Source: an uncultured bacterium (GTDB lineage Bacteria > Bacillota > Clostridia > Lachnospirales > Lachnospiraceae). Taken from it: a stretch of 64,000 nt of DNA. Shown piece after piece: positions 16,415 to 24,343 of the stretch. The notes beneath the pieces were generated by a model, which searched no databases, was not told the origin of the DNA, and was given only the letters and a program-made list of their open reading frames with translations. Position 1 is the stretch's first letter; each line of letters begins with the position of its first letter. The stretch covers positions 1 to 64,000 of the forward strand of contig CAJMRM010000010.1 in NCBI GenBank assembly GCA_905215775.1, read 5' to 3'. The position numbers and the translations under genes are program-made.

Positions 16415-17059
16415 TTAGTTAGCAACCTGTACCATGCTGTGGCGCACCACAGTTTCCCGGTACATATATCCCTTTAACAGCTCCGATGCCACCACGTTCT
16501 CTCCCAGGGATTCATCGTCCACATGCATCACTGCATTATGGAAATTTGGATCGAACGGCTTTCCCACAGCCTCAATGGGCTTTACGCCCATGTCGTCCAG
16601 GGTCTTCATAAGCTGCTTATATATTTTCTCCATTCCCTCGGCAAAGGGCGTTTCCTTCGCATCCTCGGGAACGGTGGCAAGGCCTCGTTCAAAATTATCC
16701 ACCACAGGAAGGATCTTTTCGATCACGTCCCTGGCTCCGATCTCATACATGGCGGACTTTTCTTTCTCCGTCCGTTTCCTGTAATTGTCAAATTCTGCCA
16801 TGGACCGCTTTAACTGGTCTGTCAGCTCCTCGATCTGAGTATCTCTCGGATCCTTCTTCTTTCCAAAGAGTCCTTTTTTTTCTTTCTTTTCCTCTTTTCC
16901 ATTTTCCGGAGCAGCTTCTCCGTCCGGACCGGCCTCTGCCTGCCCTGCCGTATTTTCTGCTGTATTTTCAGCTTCCGCTCCATTTCCGGAAATATTTTCT
17001 GCTTCTGCCTCTCCTGGAGTTTTCTTTTCCAGTTCCTTCTCTTCCACTTGACTCGACAC
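16415..17059 (-). CDS. grpE: Nucleotide exchange factor GrpE
   Basis: GrpE releases ADP from DnaK. The 214-residue protein has an acidic, Glu/Ala-rich N-terminal extension (about residues 1-75, with KKEKKGLFGKKKDP), a long dimerising helix (RSMAEFDNYRKRTEKEK) and the C-terminal beta-wing domain with the signature FDPNFHNAVMHVDDESL. The N-terminal extension is of low complexity. The gene follows hrcA by 13 bp. Confidence 0.97.
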   Translation of the reverse strand: MSSQVEEKELEKKTPGEAEAENISGNGAEAENTAENTAGQAEAGPDGEAAPENGKEEKKEKKGLFGKKKDPRDTQIEELTDQLKRSMAEFDNYRKRTEKEKSAMYEIGARDVIEKILPVVDNFERGLATVPEDAKETPFAEGMEKIYKQLMKTLDDMGVKPIEAVGKPFDPNFHNAVMHVDDESLGENVVASELLKGYMYRETVVRHSMVQVAN

Positions 17060-17072
17060 CTTTCATTTCTAT

Positions 17073-18087
17073 TTACTGCTGTTTATTAAATGTTTCATTC
17101 AGCTGGCTTACCAGGGTCCGCAGGGTCCCGACAACCTTTTCATAGTCCATCCTCTTGGGACCGATGATCCCAATGGTTCCTCGGAGACCGTCTCCCAGCA
17201 CATAATTGGCAGTGACCACACTGCAGTCCTTCATGGTCTTCACCGGCGTTTCATCTCCGATATAAACCTGGATCTGGGAATCCGACGCCGACGGCGTCTG
17301 GCTCTCATCAAACAGTCCCTTTAAAAGCTCCTTCTGCTCCAGGGTACTGATCAGCTTGCTGGCATTTTCCGTATCGGAAAGCTCCGGATACTTGAAAATA
17401 TTGGTGGCTCCGCTGGTATAGATCTGAAGGTCCTCCGCCTGGGAGCCTATGGCCTCGGAAACCTCGTTGAGGACGAATTCCACCACCTGTCTGTGGATTC
17501 CCGCCTGCTCCTTGAGCTTTGCGATCACTCCCAGGTTGATCTCCTGGATCGTAAGTCCGTTGAGACTGTTGTTCAAAAGGATATTTAAGCTCCTCATCCA
17601 GAGTCACAAAGGAATTGCGGATGATATTTCCTTCCACCACCACCACGATCAGAAGCTTGTTGGCCTCCACTCTGGAAAGCTGGATGAACTTCAGCTTTGT
17701 CTGGTGGTAATTGGGGCCGCTGACCATGGTCGCATAATTGGTATTGCTGGCCAGGATCTGGGCCATCTGCTTCAATAAAAGCTCCACCCGGTCCACCCGC
17801 TGGATCATCATGTCCTGCATGGCATTTACCTGGCTGTCCTTTTCCTGGATGATCTGATCCACATAAAACCGATACCCCTTATCAGAGGGGATCCGTCCTG
17901 CCGACGTATGGGGCTGGATGATATATCCCAGCTCCTCCAGATCCGACATCTCGTTCCTTATGGTAGCGGAGCTCAACTTAAGACCAGAATATTTGGAGAT
18001 CGTTCTGGAGCCCACCGGCTCTCCTGTCTCTAAATACGTCTGGATTATGGCTTTCAAAATCTTCTCTTTTCTTTCGTCCAGCTCCAC
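17073..18087 (-). pseudogene. hrcA: Heat-shock repressor HrcA, reading frame broken near 17,590
   Basis: HrcA binds CIRCE and represses the dnaK and groE operons. The first frame, from GTG 18087 (ribosome site GAGGGTGAG), carries the winged-helix DNA-binding domain (VGSRTISKYSGLKLSSATIRNEM, HTSAGRIPSDKGYRFYVD) and runs in register to LDEELK (codon ending 17584). After that it reads unrelated residues. The rest of HrcA (ILLNNSLNGLTIQEINLGVIA... to the end, including the GPKRMDYEKV segment) continues in another frame and stops at 17073. Together the two parts give about 337 residues, the normal HrcA length. So a small indel around 17,584-17,600 breaks the gene, unless it is a sequencing error. 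Confidence 0.9.
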
Positions 18088-18110
18088 ATTCTCACCCTCT
18101 TCTTGTTTTA

Positions 18111-18137
18111 TTAGCACTCTTTATCTATGAGTGCTAA
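18111..18137. promoter_or_regulatory. CIRCE operator (HrcA binding site)
   Basis: A perfect copy of the consensus TTAGCACTC-N9-GAGTGCTAA. It lies between the promoter and the hrcA start, where HrcA binding represses the operon at normal temperature. Confidence 0.98.
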
Positions 18138-18151
18138 CATTTACAGTTGTT

Positions 18152-18180
18152 ACTATATTACTTAAGTCCTCATTTGTCAA
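18152..18180 (-). promoter_or_regulatory. Sigma-A promoter of the hrcA-grpE-dnaK-dnaJ operon
   Basis: On the minus strand TTGACA (18175-18180) and TATAGT (18152-18157) are 17 bp apart. CIRCE begins about 14 bp downstream of the -10 box. Confidence 0.92.
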
Positions 18181-18320
18181 GATATTTTTTCATTTTTCAT
18201 TGCATTCATTCATTTTTATCATTGCCCCCTATGCGGGAACCAGGACAGGGAGGCCGTTCCGTGAAAGGCCTTTAAAACGGCCCTTTCGGCAGAAAGCTCT
18301 GGAAGCTCCGGCTGTTTTTC

Positions 18321-18349
18321 TTGACATTTAACACTTTTGTAAATATAAT
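18321..18349 (+). promoter_or_regulatory. Consensus sigma-A promoter of the first 3D-domain gene
   Basis: TTGACA (18321-18326) and TATAAT (18344-18349) are exactly 17 bp apart, a perfect consensus match. The leader is about 55 bases. Upstream, between the dnaK promoter and this one, lies an inverted repeat GGCCGTT/AACGGCC (18252-18282) of unknown role. Confidence 0.9.
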
Positions 18350-18411
18350 GAAATAAATGAGATTTTTACGACAAAATGTAATTTTATGTACACCAAACAG
18401 AGAGGTTGCTT

Positions 18412-19017
18412 ATGAAGAAAAACGTATCCGGCTATACTGCCATGGCTGCCGCTGCCTTGTTCCTTTCCATCTCCCCGTTCCCGGCCCAGGCCGCCGAGAC
18501 CGGCCCCGGCTTTGAAGAAGCCGTAGAGGACACATATGCCGGGCCGGAAAGCCCCTTAGAGGCCGCCCGGCTGGCTGTCGAAGAGAAAAACGCTACTATA
18601 AAGGAAACGGCTGTAATGCCCCAGGAAACAGCGGAGAACACCGGCAAAATGGAAGCCAGCGCCCAGGAAGCCTCTTCTCAGAAGATATCCGGAACCGCGC
18701 CTGAGGACACCGCCGTTCCCGGCAAATCCTATGGAACCTTTAAGATCTCCGCCTACTGCGGCTGTGAATCCTGCAGCGGCGGCCATCTGTACACCTACTC
18801 CGGCACGATCCCAAAAGAAAACCACACCATCTCTGCTGATCTGGACCAGTTCCCCCTGGGAACAAGGCTCTGCATCGACGGCATCGTCTATACCGTAGAG
18901 GACAAGGGCAGCGGCGTGGTGGAGGACCACCTGGATATTTATTTCGATACCCACGAGGAGGCTCTGGATTACGGACTCCGGAAGGTGGAGGTATTTGAAG
19001 CGGTCGAGAAAAAATAA
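18412..19017 (+). CDS. Secreted 3D (Asp-Asp-Asp) domain protein
   Basis: A 201-residue exported protein. The signal peptide ends at about FPAQA; an acidic, Ala/Glu-rich linker follows, and the C-terminal 95 residues form a 3D domain: FKISAYCGCESC, then SADLDQFPLGTRL, VEDKGSGV and DHLDIYF, with the conserved Asp residues of the double-psi barrel. 3D domains occur in MltA-like and YocH/YuiC-type cell-wall lytic enzymes (muramidases or transglycosylases). The extra CxC-x2-C pattern is also found in the sister gene at 21,630. I start at ATG 18412, preceded by GAGAGG. A TTG six bases upstream is less likely. Confidence 0.85.
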   Translation: MKKNVSGYTAMAAAALFLSISPFPAQAAETGPGFEEAVEDTYAGPESPLEAARLAVEEKNATIKETAVMPQETAENTGKMEASAQEASSQKISGTAPEDTAVPGKSYGTFKISAYCGCESCSGGHLYTYSGTIPKENHTISADLDQFPLGTRLCIDGIVYTVEDKGSGVVEDHLDIYFDTHEEALDYGLRKVEVFEAVEKK

Positions 19018-19032
19018 TGATAGCACGAAAAA

Positions 19033-19071
19033 AGGAAGGGCCCTGTCATCCAGGTTTCCCTTCCTCTTTTT
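19033..19071. terminator. Bidirectional terminator between the 3D-domain gene and kbl
   Basis: AGGAAGGG (19033-19040) and CCCTTCCT (19058-19065) form the stem. CTTTTT follows on the plus strand, and a T-run (TTTTTT) follows on the minus strand. Confidence 0.85.
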
Positions 19072-19089
19072 ATCCTTATTTACAGATCC

Positions 19090-20277
19090 TTAGATCCCCA
19101 TTTCAGCCTTCACTTCTGCGAAGCACTTCACTGCGAAATCCAGATCCTCTTTTGTATGTCCCGCAGAGATCTGGGTACGTACACGGTCGCGTCCCTTGGG
19201 AACTACCGGATAGCAGAAGCCTACTACGTATACGCCCTTATCTAACATACGGCGGGCAAACTCGTTGGCAACCTTCGGGTCATAGAGCATAACCGGAACA
19301 ATGGGATGCTCGCCCGGAAGCAGATCGAAGCCGATCTTCTCCATCTCTTTACGGAAGTATGCAGCGTTCTCGTGAACCTTGTCGCGGAGAGCGGTGGACT
19401 CCTCTAACATGTTGATGGTCTCGATGGTAGCGGCGCAGATCGCCGGAGCCAGTGTATTGGAGAACAGGTACGGACGGCTTCTCTGGCGAAGAAGGTCAAC
19501 AACCTCCTTCTTGGAAGCGGTGTATCCGCCGGAAGCTCCGCCCATGGCCTTACCGAAGGTACCGGTGATGATGTCCACACGGCCCATAACGCCGCAGTAT
19601 TCTGCGGTTCCGCGGCCATGCTCGCCCATGAAGCCAACTGCGTGGCTGTCATCTACCATGACCATAGCGTCGTACTCATCAGCCAGATCGCAGATACCCT
19701 TTAAGTTTGCGATATAGCCGTCCATGGAGAACACACCATCGGTGGCGATCATGATGCGCTTACAGCCGGCTGCTCTCGCATCCTCCAGCTGCTTCTTTAA
19801 GTCTTCCATATTGTTGTTTTTGTAACGGTATCTCTTGGCCTTGCATAATCTTACGCCGTCGATGATGGAAGCATGGTTCAGCTCATCGGAGATGATGGCG
19901 TCGTCTGCATTTAAAAGGACCTCAAAAAGACCGCCGTTGGCATCAAAGCAGGAGGAGTAAAGGATCGCGTCTTCCATACCAACGAATTTTGCGATTCTCT
20001 GCTCTAACTCTTTGTGGATCTCCTGGGTTCCGCAGATAAAACGGACGGAGGAAAGGCCGAAGCCCCATTTGTCATAGCTGGCCTTGGCAGCCTCGATCAG
20101 ACGGGGATGTGCGGAAAGGCCCAGATAGTTGTTGGCGCACATATTTACTACGCCGTTGGCTGCTGTTGTGTCGATACGGGAGCGCTGGGGTGTTGTGATG
20201 ATGCGCTCGCTCTTATAGGTTCCTGCCTCACGGATCGCATCTAATTCCGCACGGTAGGTTTCAAATGCTGTCTTCAT
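19090..20277 (-). CDS. kbl: Glycine C-acetyltransferase (2-amino-3-ketobutyrate CoA ligase)
   Basis: A PLP enzyme of the alpha-oxoamine synthase family. It splits 2-amino-3-ketobutyrate with CoA into glycine and acetyl-CoA. The 395 residues include the SGGxxA-type cofactor region, the VDDSHAVGFMGEHGRG motif (PLP-ring Asp and His) and the Schiff-base lysine in TGTFGKAMGG. It is 11 bp downstream of tdh, so the two form the classical two-step threonine degradation operon. The possibility of a related acyl transferase (BioF, KBL-like) is small given this partner. Confidence 0.96.
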   Translation of the reverse strand: MKTAFETYRAELDAIREAGTYKSERIITTPQRSRIDTTAANGVVNMCANNYLGLSAHPRLIEAAKASYDKWGFGLSSVRFICGTQEIHKELEQRIAKFVGMEDAILYSSCFDANGGLFEVLLNADDAIISDELNHASIIDGVRLCKAKRYRYKNNNMEDLKKQLEDARAAGCKRIMIATDGVFSMDGYIANLKGICDLADEYDAMVMVDDSHAVGFMGEHGRGTAEYCGVMGRVDIITGTFGKAMGGASGGYTASKKEVVDLLRQRSRPYLFSNTLAPAICAATIETINMLEESTALRDKVHENAAYFRKEMEKIGFDLLPGEHPIVPVMLYDPKVANEFARRMLDKGVYVVGFCYPVVPKGRDRVRTQISAGHTKEDLDFAVKCFAEVKAEMGI

Positions 20278-20288
20278 TGGGTTTCCTC

Positions 20289-21329
20289 CTATTTCTTTGT
20301 TGTCCAGTCTAAGATGACTTTACCGGATTTTCCGCTGTGCATAGCCTCAAATCCTTTTTCAAACTCTGTATAGTGGAATCTGTGGGTGATCGCCGGCTTC
20401 AGATCCAGACCGCCCTGTACCATATAGATCATCTGGTGCCAGTTGTCCATCTTACGTCCGTAGATTCCCTGCAGTGTCAGGCCTTTTCCGATCACTTCGT
20501 TCATATCCATCTGGAACGGGCCGTTGGCCAGACCCAGAAGGCTGATCTTTCCGCCGTTTCTCATAACGGAGATCATCTGCTTTAAGGCAGCGCCGCTTCC
20601 GGACATCTCAAGACCCACATCAAAGCCCTCAACCAGGCCCTGCTCCTTCATAACGGCCATCAGATCTTCCTTAGCCGTATTTACAGCTGCGTCTGCACCC
20701 ATCTTCTTTGCTAATTCCAGACGGGCATCCTGGATATCGGTGATGATCACGCGGCGTGCTCCTGCATATTTGCAGATGGCAACGGCGATGATTCCAATGG
20801 GGCCTGCTCCTGTAATAAGAACATCCTCTCCCACCAGATCGAACATTAAAGCGGTATGGGTTGCATTTCCAACGGCGTCGAACATGGCAACCACGTCCTC
20901 GTCCATGCTGGGATCGATGGCGATCACGTTTGTAGCCGGGATGCATACGTACTCAGCAAATGCGCCGTCGCGGTCCACACCCACGCTGTTGGTGTCCTTG
21001 CACCACTGGATGTTGCCGTTGTGGCAGTTCCGGCAGTGCCCGCAGGTGATGTGGCCTTCGCCGGATACGCGCTGGCCAACTGTAAAGCCGGTCACTCCTG
21101 CGCCTAATTCTGCGATCTCGCCCACGTACTCATGTCCGATGACCATCGGCGGCTTGATGTGCTGGGTGGACCACTCGTTCCAGTCATAAATATGTACGTC
21201 TGTACCGCAGATCGCTGTTTTATGGATCTTGATCAGTACCTCGCCCGGACCCGGAGTGGGAACCGGTACCTGACGCAGCTCTAAACCCGGAGCTGCAGAC
21301 GGTTTTACAATAGCGTCCATCATTCGCAT
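20289..21329 (-). CDS. tdh: L-threonine 3-dehydrogenase
   Basis: A zinc-dependent medium-chain dehydrogenase that oxidises threonine to 2-amino-3-ketobutyrate with NAD+. It has the catalytic zinc ligands (AICGTDVHIYDWNEW, GHEYVGEI), the structural four-cysteine zinc lobe (CGHCRNCHNGNIQWC) and the Rossmann motif GAGPIGIIA. I start at ATG 21329, seven bases after GGAGGG, giving 346 residues. An ATG 24 bases upstream lies before the ribosome site. The product feeds kbl next door. Threonine is thereby converted to glycine and acetyl-CoA. Confidence 0.96.
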   Translation of the reverse strand: MRMMDAIVKPSAAPGLELRQVPVPTPGPGEVLIKIHKTAICGTDVHIYDWNEWSTQHIKPPMVIGHEYVGEIAELGAGVTGFTVGQRVSGEGHITCGHCRNCHNGNIQWCKDTNSVGVDRDGAFAEYVCIPATNVIAIDPSMDEDVVAMFDAVGNATHTALMFDLVGEDVLITGAGPIGIIAVAICKYAGARRVIITDIQDARLELAKKMGADAAVNTAKEDLMAVMKEQGLVEGFDVGLEMSGSGAALKQMISVMRNGGKISLLGLANGPFQMDMNEVIGKGLTLQGIYGRKMDNWHQMIYMVQGGLDLKPAITHRFHYTEFEKGFEAMHSGKSGKVILDWTTKK

Positions 21330-21383
21330 ACAATGTCCCTCCACCAAATACATTTAGTTTTGTTTTGTCTGTTCCACAAAGAC

Positions 21384-21412
21384 ATTGTACCACATTCTTC
21401 CTTTCATTTCAA
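21384..21412 (-). promoter_or_regulatory. Sigma-A-type promoter of tdh-kbl
   Basis: On the minus strand TTGAAA (21407-21412) and TACAAT (21384-21389) are 17 bp apart. The leader is about 48 bases. Confidence 0.75.
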
Positions 21413-21512
21413 GATTTTTTTCATTCTGGTCCATCCAGCCCAAAGCCTTTGTTTTCCGGGCTTTTTCCAGTATTTTCAAGGCCTCTGCTCCGGCCCGTCC
21501 CCTCTCTGGGGG

Positions 21513-21540
21513 TTGACAAACCGGAAAAAATATGTAAAAT
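21513..21540 (+). promoter_or_regulatory. Sigma-A-type promoter of the second 3D-domain gene
   Basis: TTGACA (21513-21518) and TAAAAT (21535-21540) are separated by 16 bp. The leader of about 80 bases is AT-rich, with no clear structure. Confidence 0.7.
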
Positions 21541-21629
21541 ATAGCATTGTTTCCAATTTGTTACATTTTTGTTACATCTCTATCATACTTTCTTAATGAA
21601 TGTAACATAAAAGAAAGGATGTTGTAAAC

Positions 21630-22346
21630 ATGAAAAAAACGAGACTTATGGCATGCATTCTGCTGGTAATGCTTTTTACCGCAGTCAACTGTGTCATGGC
21701 CCTGGCTGGTACTTCAAAGATAAATGGACATTTAGACAGCGTAGAGGGTAAGGCCGTATCCGGCTGGCTCTGGAATTCCGCAAAGCCGGAGGAAAGCCAG
21801 ACGGTCACTGTCACCGTTACGGATGAACACAGCGGACAGGTGGCGGCAGCCGTATCCGCCCTTGCCTCCGAATCCCGCGGCGATCTGGCTGAGGACGGCA
21901 TGGGAACTGGAAATTACGGCTTCCATGTGGAGATCGACTGGGATTCCCTTCCCCGCTCTTCCTATATTATCAGTCTTTCCTCCGGGAATACGGTCATTTC
22001 CAGAAAGCTCCGGTATGTATCCGGAGATACGGCGGCTTCTCCTTACCGGAATCTGGTTCCCCTGGGGAACTTTAAGCTCACCGCCTACTGCCCCTGCCGG
22101 ATCTGCTCCGAGGGCTGGGGACGCCGCACAAGCTCCGGAGCCCTTGCCACCGCAGACCACACCGTGGCCGTGGATCCCAGGATCATCCCCATCGGAAGCC
22201 GCCTTCTCATCAACGGCCAGGAATATGTGGCCGAGGACATCGGCGGAGCCGTAAAGGGCCATCACATTGACGTTTATTACAATACTCACGCAGAGACCAG
22301 AACCCTTGGAACCTCCTCCGCCGAAGTATTTCTGATCCAGGAATAA
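21630..22346 (+). CDS. Secreted 3D-domain protein with N-terminal beta domain
   Basis: A 238-residue exported protein. After a signal peptide (to about VMALA) comes a roughly 100-residue beta-rich domain (INGHLDSVEGKAVSGWLW; NYGFHVEIDW), which resembles small Ig-like or carbohydrate-binding modules found in Clostridial surface proteins. The C-terminal 90 residues are a 3D domain with FKLTAYCPCRIC, VAVDPRIIPIGSRL, AEDIGG and HHIDVYY, carrying the Asp triad. Expected role: cell-wall remodelling. It is paralogous to the product of 18412-19017, and the two genes flank tdh-kbl. AAAGGA precedes the ATG. Confidence 0.85.
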   Translation: MKKTRLMACILLVMLFTAVNCVMALAGTSKINGHLDSVEGKAVSGWLWNSAKPEESQTVTVTVTDEHSGQVAAAVSALASESRGDLAEDGMGTGNYGFHVEIDWDSLPRSSYIISLSSGNTVISRKLRYVSGDTAASPYRNLVPLGNFKLTAYCPCRICSEGWGRRTSSGALATADHTVAVDPRIIPIGSRLLINGQEYVAEDIGGAVKGHHIDVYYNTHAETRTLGTSSAEVFLIQE

Positions 22347-22408
22347 GCTCCTGGAATCTGATCCAATTCTTAAAATTCTCTAAAAATTCATAAGAATCTG
22401 ATGTTTAA

Positions 22409-22437
22409 TTGAAGAAAAATGGTAAGAATGGTATAAT
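22409..22437 (+). promoter_or_regulatory. Sigma-A-type promoter of the 571-residue membrane protein gene
   Basis: TTGAAG (22409-22414) and TATAAT (22432-22437) are 17 bp apart. The predicted transcript has a leader of about 85 bases that contains a stem-loop. Confidence 0.75.
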
Positions 22438-22452
22438 AAGAAATACATCCAG

Positions 22453-22493
22453 ATTCCGGGAGCGTGCGCCCATAAGGAGCATGCCCCCGGAAT
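22453..22493 (+). promoter_or_regulatory. Leader stem-loop before the 571-residue membrane protein
   Basis: ATTCCGGG (22453-22460) pairs with CCCGGAAT (22486-22493), and inside it GCGTGC can pair with GCATGC by one wobble. No T-run follows, so this is not a terminator. The ribosome site AAAGGGG (22505-22511) lies 12 bases after the stem and unusually far (about 18 bases) from the ATG. Confidence 0.55.
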
Positions 22494-22529
22494 TTATCAC
22501 ACAGAAAGGGGAACAAATACGTTCGCATT

Positions 22530-24245
22530 ATGAAAAAACGAAGCTTCTTCTCCGTATTCGGAGGGATCCTGGTTTCTGCCGTTATCATCTTTCTTCTATA
22601 TTATACGATGCTGCCGGCCATTAACCTGAAAAGCCAGGATTTCATCATTTTCCTGATCCTGTCAACCCTTATTATCCTGACCGTGAATTTCATCACCTAT
22701 ATGAAGGAATTCCTGTCGGGCCTGGGAAACCGCGGCGGTGTCCGCGTCCGCCAGAACCCGCTCACCGGTCAGATCCAGTTTGAGACCGAGGAGCGGGAAC
22801 CGGACGAGGTGATTCCCCGCCGCTCTCTGGCCAAGCCCCTGAAGATCGGCTTCGGCTTCATCGGTATCCTGATAGTCCTGATGGTGGTGGCCACCGTTAT
22901 CGGCATCCCGTTCTTCAACGCCACCCGGTACCGGGATCTGATCCAGATGGAGACCGGCGATTTCTCCGCTGATGTGGCGGAGATCAGTATGAACCAGATC
23001 CCGGTGGTAGACAAGGACACGGCCACCCGTCTGGGAAGCCGGAAGCTGGGAGAAATGACCGAGCTGGTATCCCAGTTTGAGATCGAAAACAATTACACCC
23101 AGATCAACTACAACGGAGTTCCCTACCGGGTGACGCCGCTGTCCTACGCCGATCCCATCAAATGGCTCTACAACCAGGAAAAGGGCCTTCCCGCCTACAT
23201 CACCGTAAATATGGTGACCCAGCAGACGGACCTGGTGTGGCTGGAAAACGGAATGAAATACTCCCCCAGCGAATACTTCTTCCGAAACATCTACCGCCAC
23301 ATCCGCTTCCTCTATCCGACAAAAATGTTTGAGGAGGTCTCCTTTGAGATCGACGACGAGGGAACGCCTTACTGGGTTGCTCCCACGATCCAGTACCGCA
23401 TCGGCTGGTGGAGCGGAAAGGACATCGACGGGGCGATCCTCGTGAACGCTGTCACCGGTGAAGCCAGCTATTATGAAAAGGACCAGGTTCCCCAGTGGAT
23501 CGACCAGCTTTATGATTCTGACCTGATCATTTCCCAGCTGGACGGCAACGGCCTGTTCCAGAACGGCTACATCAACTCCATCTTCGGTCAGAAAAATGTG
23601 CGCCGCACCACCTATGGCTACAACTATCTGGCCATGGACGACGATGTGTACCTGTATACGGGTATGTCCTCCGTCACAGGAGACCAGTCCAACATCGGCT
23701 TCGTACTGGTAAACCTCCGGACCAAGGCCACAAGGTTTTACACCGTTCCCGGCGCCACCGAGACATCCGCCATGGCCTCTGCCCAGGGACAGGTCCAGCA
23801 TTTAAAATACTCGGCCACCTTCCCTCTGCTCTTAAACGTTTCCGACCGGCCCACCTACTTCATCTCCTTAAAGGATGACGCAGGGCTTGTGAAAATGTAT
23901 GCCTTCGTAGACGTGGAGCAGTACCAGATCGTCGGCACCGGCCAGACCATCGATGAAGCCCGGAAAAACTACCGCAGCGCCCTTAACCTGGAGGATGTGG
24001 ACACCACCGGCTCCATGGATGTCCTGGAAAAGACCGGCACCGTGGACGCGGTGGCCAGCGTGGTCGTTTCCGGCAGCACCTGCTATTATTTCACCCTCAC
24101 CGGAAGCGATACGGTCTACGCCGCCATGGTGACATTAAACGAAAATCTTCCGTTCCTGGAATCCGGCGACCGGATCTCCTTTACCTATACGGAGGATGAA
24201 AAACCGGCGGCTGTGGCTGAGATCACAGAGATCAAAAAGCAATAG
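22530..24245 (+). CDS. Conserved-looking membrane protein of unknown function (571 residues)
   Basis: I do not recognise the family. Three hydrophobic segments are visible: two near the N-terminus (about residues 7-29 and 38-58) and a third at about 105-128. A basic cytoplasmic loop with an RVRQNP motif separates the second and third. The remaining 440 residues are non-membrane, rich in aromatic residues and beta structure. They include SYADPIKWLYN, a VNAVTGEASYYEKDQVPQW segment that resembles PepSY-like propeptide repeats, and a C-terminal small beta domain (about 480-571) like an OB fold. By topology the large part faces outside. The gene stands alone with its own promoter and terminator. 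Ribosome-site spacing is odd. Confidence 0.7.
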   Translation: MKKRSFFSVFGGILVSAVIIFLLYYTMLPAINLKSQDFIIFLILSTLIILTVNFITYMKEFLSGLGNRGGVRVRQNPLTGQIQFETEEREPDEVIPRRSLAKPLKIGFGFIGILIVLMVVATVIGIPFFNATRYRDLIQMETGDFSADVAEISMNQIPVVDKDTATRLGSRKLGEMTELVSQFEIENNYTQINYNGVPYRVTPLSYADPIKWLYNQEKGLPAYITVNMVTQQTDLVWLENGMKYSPSEYFFRNIYRHIRFLYPTKMFEEVSFEIDDEGTPYWVAPTIQYRIGWWSGKDIDGAILVNAVTGEASYYEKDQVPQWIDQLYDSDLIISQLDGNGLFQNGYINSIFGQKNVRRTTYGYNYLAMDDDVYLYTGMSSVTGDQSNIGFVLVNLRTKATRFYTVPGATETSAMASAQGQVQHLKYSATFPLLLNVSDRPTYFISLKDDAGLVKMYAFVDVEQYQIVGTGQTIDEARKNYRSALNLEDVDTTGSMDVLEKTGTVDAVASVVVSGSTCYYFTLTGSDTVYAAMVTLNENLPFLESGDRISFTYTEDEKPAAVAEITEIKKQ

Positions 24246-24271
24246 CCTCAAAACCTCTGCAGGACGTGCAA

Positions 24272-24326
24272 AAGATCCCCCGGAGCGGCCCGATGGAAAG
24301 CCGTTCCGGGGGATCTTATTCTTTTT
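24272..24326. terminator. Strong terminator between the 571-residue protein gene and glgD
   Basis: A 13-bp perfect stem (AAGATCCCCCGGA, 24272-24284, with its complement, 24305-24317) is followed by ATTCTTTTTT on the plus strand. On the minus strand TTTT follows, so it may also serve glgD. Confidence 0.92.
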
Positions 24327-24343
24327 TATCTGTTTCGCTCCTC

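Noticed and set aside
17580..17605. Programmed ribosomal frameshift in hrcA
   Set aside because: No slippery heptamer of a known type, no internal ribosome-site stimulator in the right place and no convincing downstream structure. A simple indel or sequencing error is more likely.
21481..21629. Riboswitch upstream of the second 3D-domain gene or tdh
   Set aside because: The leaders are short or AT-rich and I could not identify conserved riboswitch core elements or a terminator/antiterminator pair.
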